Shown here: piece by piece, positions 62,301 through 64,000 of the stretch
How positions within the stretch are numbered: position 1 is the stretch's first letter
Layout of the letters: every line of letters begins with the position of its first letter
DNA from: Gamsiella multidivaricata
Lineage: Eukaryota > Mortierellomycota > Mortierellomycetes > Mortierellales > Mortierellaceae
Direction: 5' to 3'
Length of the DNA: 64,000 bases
NCBI RefSeq assembly: GCF_025024155.1
Contig: NW_026251728.1
Span: 424,001-488,000 of the forward strand
Notes under the pieces: model-generated
Told to the model about the DNA's origin: nothing
The model's database searches: none
The model's input: only the letters and a program-made list of their open reading frames with translations
Translations under genes and position numbers: made by a program

Positions 62301-63389
62301 CACAGGGCGGAACGGCGGGTCTGCGTTGGGGTCGGTCTCAATTTTCATAGCATCCCCTCGGTCTGGTGGTAGACCAGCAGGGAGTGAGTTGGGAAAGACG
62401 TCTGCAAACTCCTGAAGTACAATGGGTTGAACTTCGGGCGGAAGATTAGGCGTGCAAGGTTTAGTGTCGTCGTCATTGTCGTCATCGCCGTCGTTATCGT
62501 TGCCTTTGTCACTGCCGATTTTCACCAGAGCCATGAACACTTCCGCGTCAGGCTGAGCTGCAAGAGTATGAAAGTGCAAGTGACTCATCAAGAGGCCACG
62601 GGACTTAGCTGTAATGGATGAGGGTGCGAAGCCTCGACACGTCCAATGAACGTTGTCGCCATTATGTGTGAAGTGAAGGTCGTTAGTGCGCCAGTCGATG
62701 TTGGGGTTGATGTGTGTGAGCCAAGGTTTGCCGAGGATGAGGTCGTATTTTTTGAGAGGGTAAAGGAGGGTGTTGATGGTGTCGGAATAGGAATCTCGTT
62801 CGAGTGTGATGGAGGCAGAGTGGTTGGTGATGGAAAAAGTGCCGTCGGGGAGAACAATGGGAATGGGGGAACAGGGATGGAGAGGAAGTGAATGTCGTTT
62901 TTGAAAAGAAGAGCTGATAACATTTCCTTCTGCTCCTCCGTCAATCAAGATGTGGGCAGGGCGCCCGTTAATAGAGCCAATAAAAGTCAAGAGGGTGCGC
63001 TCGGCCTCAGCCGTTGTGAAGGACTGCAGCCGAACGGTACGCTTACGAAGACGCTTAAGCTGGGTCTTGGAGAGGGCTGGTGCTAGAGTAGCGAGAGAGG
63101 CAAGTGGGTCCAGGTCCACTGCCTCAGACGACCTAGACACCACGGACGGGTCGTACGTGGGTTGTGGTTTGTCTGGGACGGTAGGCGGGACATCGGGGGC
63201 ATGGTGAGATTCGATGGTTGTTTTTGTTGTTTTTGTTGATTTTCTTATTTGTGCATTTTTGTACGATTTGAAGGGAGCGAGCATAGGCAAAGTGGAATTG
63301 TTTTTATTGTTTGAAGAATAATCACTTAACTCTGAGTGGTGCTCACTCCCCTTGTCCAGAAGAGAAGGGGAGGGAACTTCAGCGACCAA
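59378..63389 (-). mobile_element. Ty3/gypsy chromovirus pol (split by an insertion)
   Basis: Two open pieces in transcript order: 63389-61698 and 61582-59378. First: aspartic protease region ([14 protein letters not shown], with DGG instead of the usual DSG/DTG), then reverse transcriptase with [40 protein letters not shown] and the YLDD box. The RT frame ends after KLSKCS because about 160 bp (61584-61743) is inserted; the frame resumes at FLGHVISKDGIHT. Second: end of RT, RNase H (VETDASGFALGAVLFQ, EQELLAVVHALRTWRYYLDG), integrase with HHCC zinc motif (CESCQRNK) and D,D-35-E residues (VSDRDTKFTSRFW; FHPQTDGQTERANQTLES), the GPY region (RFIGPYTILEQ), and a C-terminal chromodomain (VEYLVKWQGYAREDSTWEPE). 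It is a chromovirus, which target heterochromatin. Apart from the insertion the pol is nearly intact, so the copy is young. The left end adjoins the 3' LTR. Confidence 0.92.
61584..61743. mobile_element. Hairpin-rich insertion in the retroelement RT
   Basis: The RT-coding sequence should run KLSKCSFMQEE; it is cut inside the Phe codon by about 160 bp flanked by CTT on both sides (possible 3-bp duplication). Inside, ACTGAGCA (61649-61656) pairs with TGCTCAGT (61665-61672), and GTCCAGA (61603-61609) with TCTGGAC (61686-61692): nested inverted repeats. No coding frame and no GT-AG pair fits an intron. Length 160 shifts frame. Confidence 0.7.
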
Positions 63390-63397
63390 GTCCTGGA

Positions 63398-64000
63398 CTA
63401 AGCCTGATCGCTGGGGGCGTTTCCCGCCGAAGCAGGACCAACACCCGCGGCAACCGAGAGGTTGTTCACATTACCGCCGCGGCAGTCTCGCGCCATGTGG
63501 CCGTCTTGTCGGCACTTGTAGCAAGCACCTCGGGCTCGGAGGCGAGCGCGTTCGGTGTCGTTGAGCGGGGCCAGGTTGTGGCGACCGTTATTGTTGTTGA
63601 CCTGGCGGCGGAGCGCGTTGAGCTCCAGCCGCAGGTTGTCCAACTCCATGGCCATCGGGTCGGGCAGGCTGGCGGTGTGGGCAGTGAGGAAGGCCTGGGC
63701 AGGGGTAGGGGTGGTATGGTTGGCATTGGGAGGGGTGCGGTTGGGTAAGGAGAAATTGTAGATGGTGTCAAATTGCTCAGCAGCCTGACACATCTCGTGG
63801 ATAGACACCGGGCTGCGGCTGTTGATGGCGAGGCTCATTAACATCTGGCGCAGGGCTAACGGGGCGCCTGCCAAGAAGCACGACTTGGCGGAGTCCTCGA
63901 GCATGATACGAGCCTCAGGGTGAGTGTCAGGAACAGACTTGGAAGAGTGGGATATGTGTTATGGAGGAGACAGACAGTGGACAAGGTAAGGAAGAAATGT
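63398..64000 (-). mobile_element. Ty3/gypsy gag, C-terminal part with zinc knuckle
   Basis: The gag frame enters from beyond the right edge and ends at 63398. It codes a helical capsid end (LRQMLMSLAINSRSPVSI), a linker, and the nucleocapsid knuckle CYKCRQDGHMARDC (C-x2-C-x4-H-x4-C), which binds RNA. The pol frame that follows is in another frame and is open across the gag stop, so expression of pol would need a frameshift (to -1) or a separate start. The open frame I can see runs from about 63904; sequence farther right is in another frame or non-coding. Confidence 0.85.

Overview
This is a eukaryotic, almost certainly fungal, nuclear window. Protein-coding genes carry short GT-AG introns of about 60-210 bp. 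Gene spacing is uneven and several proteins have long Gln/Ser-rich tracts. The gene content (RNA polymerase III subunit, Emp24/p24 receptor, mitochondrial pyrimidine-nucleotide carrier, mS41, a CENP-B-like protein, a Ty3/gypsy chromovirus) fits an early-diverging filamentous fungus. I favour Mucoromycota, probably a Mortierella relative, because of the unusual leucine-rich protein family at 16.0-19.8 kb and the mixture of gene types. That placement is inference and no marker gene settles it.

Layout. 0-1.4 kb: secreted, probably membrane-anchored PL14-like polysaccharide lyase (-). 3.9-4.6 kb: small acidic protein of unknown role (+). 5.6-9.8 kb: second-largest subunit of RNA polymerase III, eight exons (+). 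11.3-14.0 kb: large Ser-rich protein of unknown role (+). 16.0-19.8 kb: large multidomain coiled-coil/leucine-rich protein interrupted by one in-frame TAG (+). 20.0-21.2 kb: NSRP1/CCDC55 splicing-speckle protein (-), divergent from a bacterial-type glycyl-tRNA synthetase at 21.45-23.2 kb (+), which is tail-to-tail with a Rim2-like mitochondrial carrier at 23.6-25.3 kb (-). 25.7-31.4 kb: one intact four-exon GNAT acetyltransferase gene flanked by two decayed copies. 31.8-36.3 kb: C2H2 zinc-finger regulator with very long polyglutamine (-). 36.3-43.4 kb: about 7 kb with no gene I can support. 43.4-44.5 kb: TMED10/Erv25-type cargo receptor (-). 45.0-47.1 kb: TPR protein (-), divergent from mitoribosomal mS41/Fyv4 at 47.3-47.9 kb (+). 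47.9-52.3 kb: decayed material, including a multi-helix membrane-protein relic and a possible reverse-transcriptase relic. 52.4-55.4 kb: CENP-B-type DNA-binding protein with polyQ and no transposase domain (-). 55.4-59.0 kb: no gene I can support. 59.0-64.0 kb: 3' LTR, pol and the end of gag of a chromodomain Ty3/gypsy element (-), split by a roughly 160-bp hairpin-rich insertion; its 5' end lies outside the window.

The housekeeping genes are not an operon-like unit. Their only visible linkage is shared short intergenic promoters (NSRP1/GlyRS about 216 bp; TPR/mS41 about 200 bp). The best leads for unusual biology are: the coiled-coil/LRR protein with a central domain I cannot name and an internal stop that could instead lie in a 66-nt optional intron; the patchwork GNAT cluster; the bacterial-type GlyRS with a possible hidden mitochondrial presequence; the CENP-B-like protein; and the compact hairpin insertion inside the retroelement.

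Exon coordinates were placed by hand from splice signals and reading-frame continuity, so single-base errors are possible.
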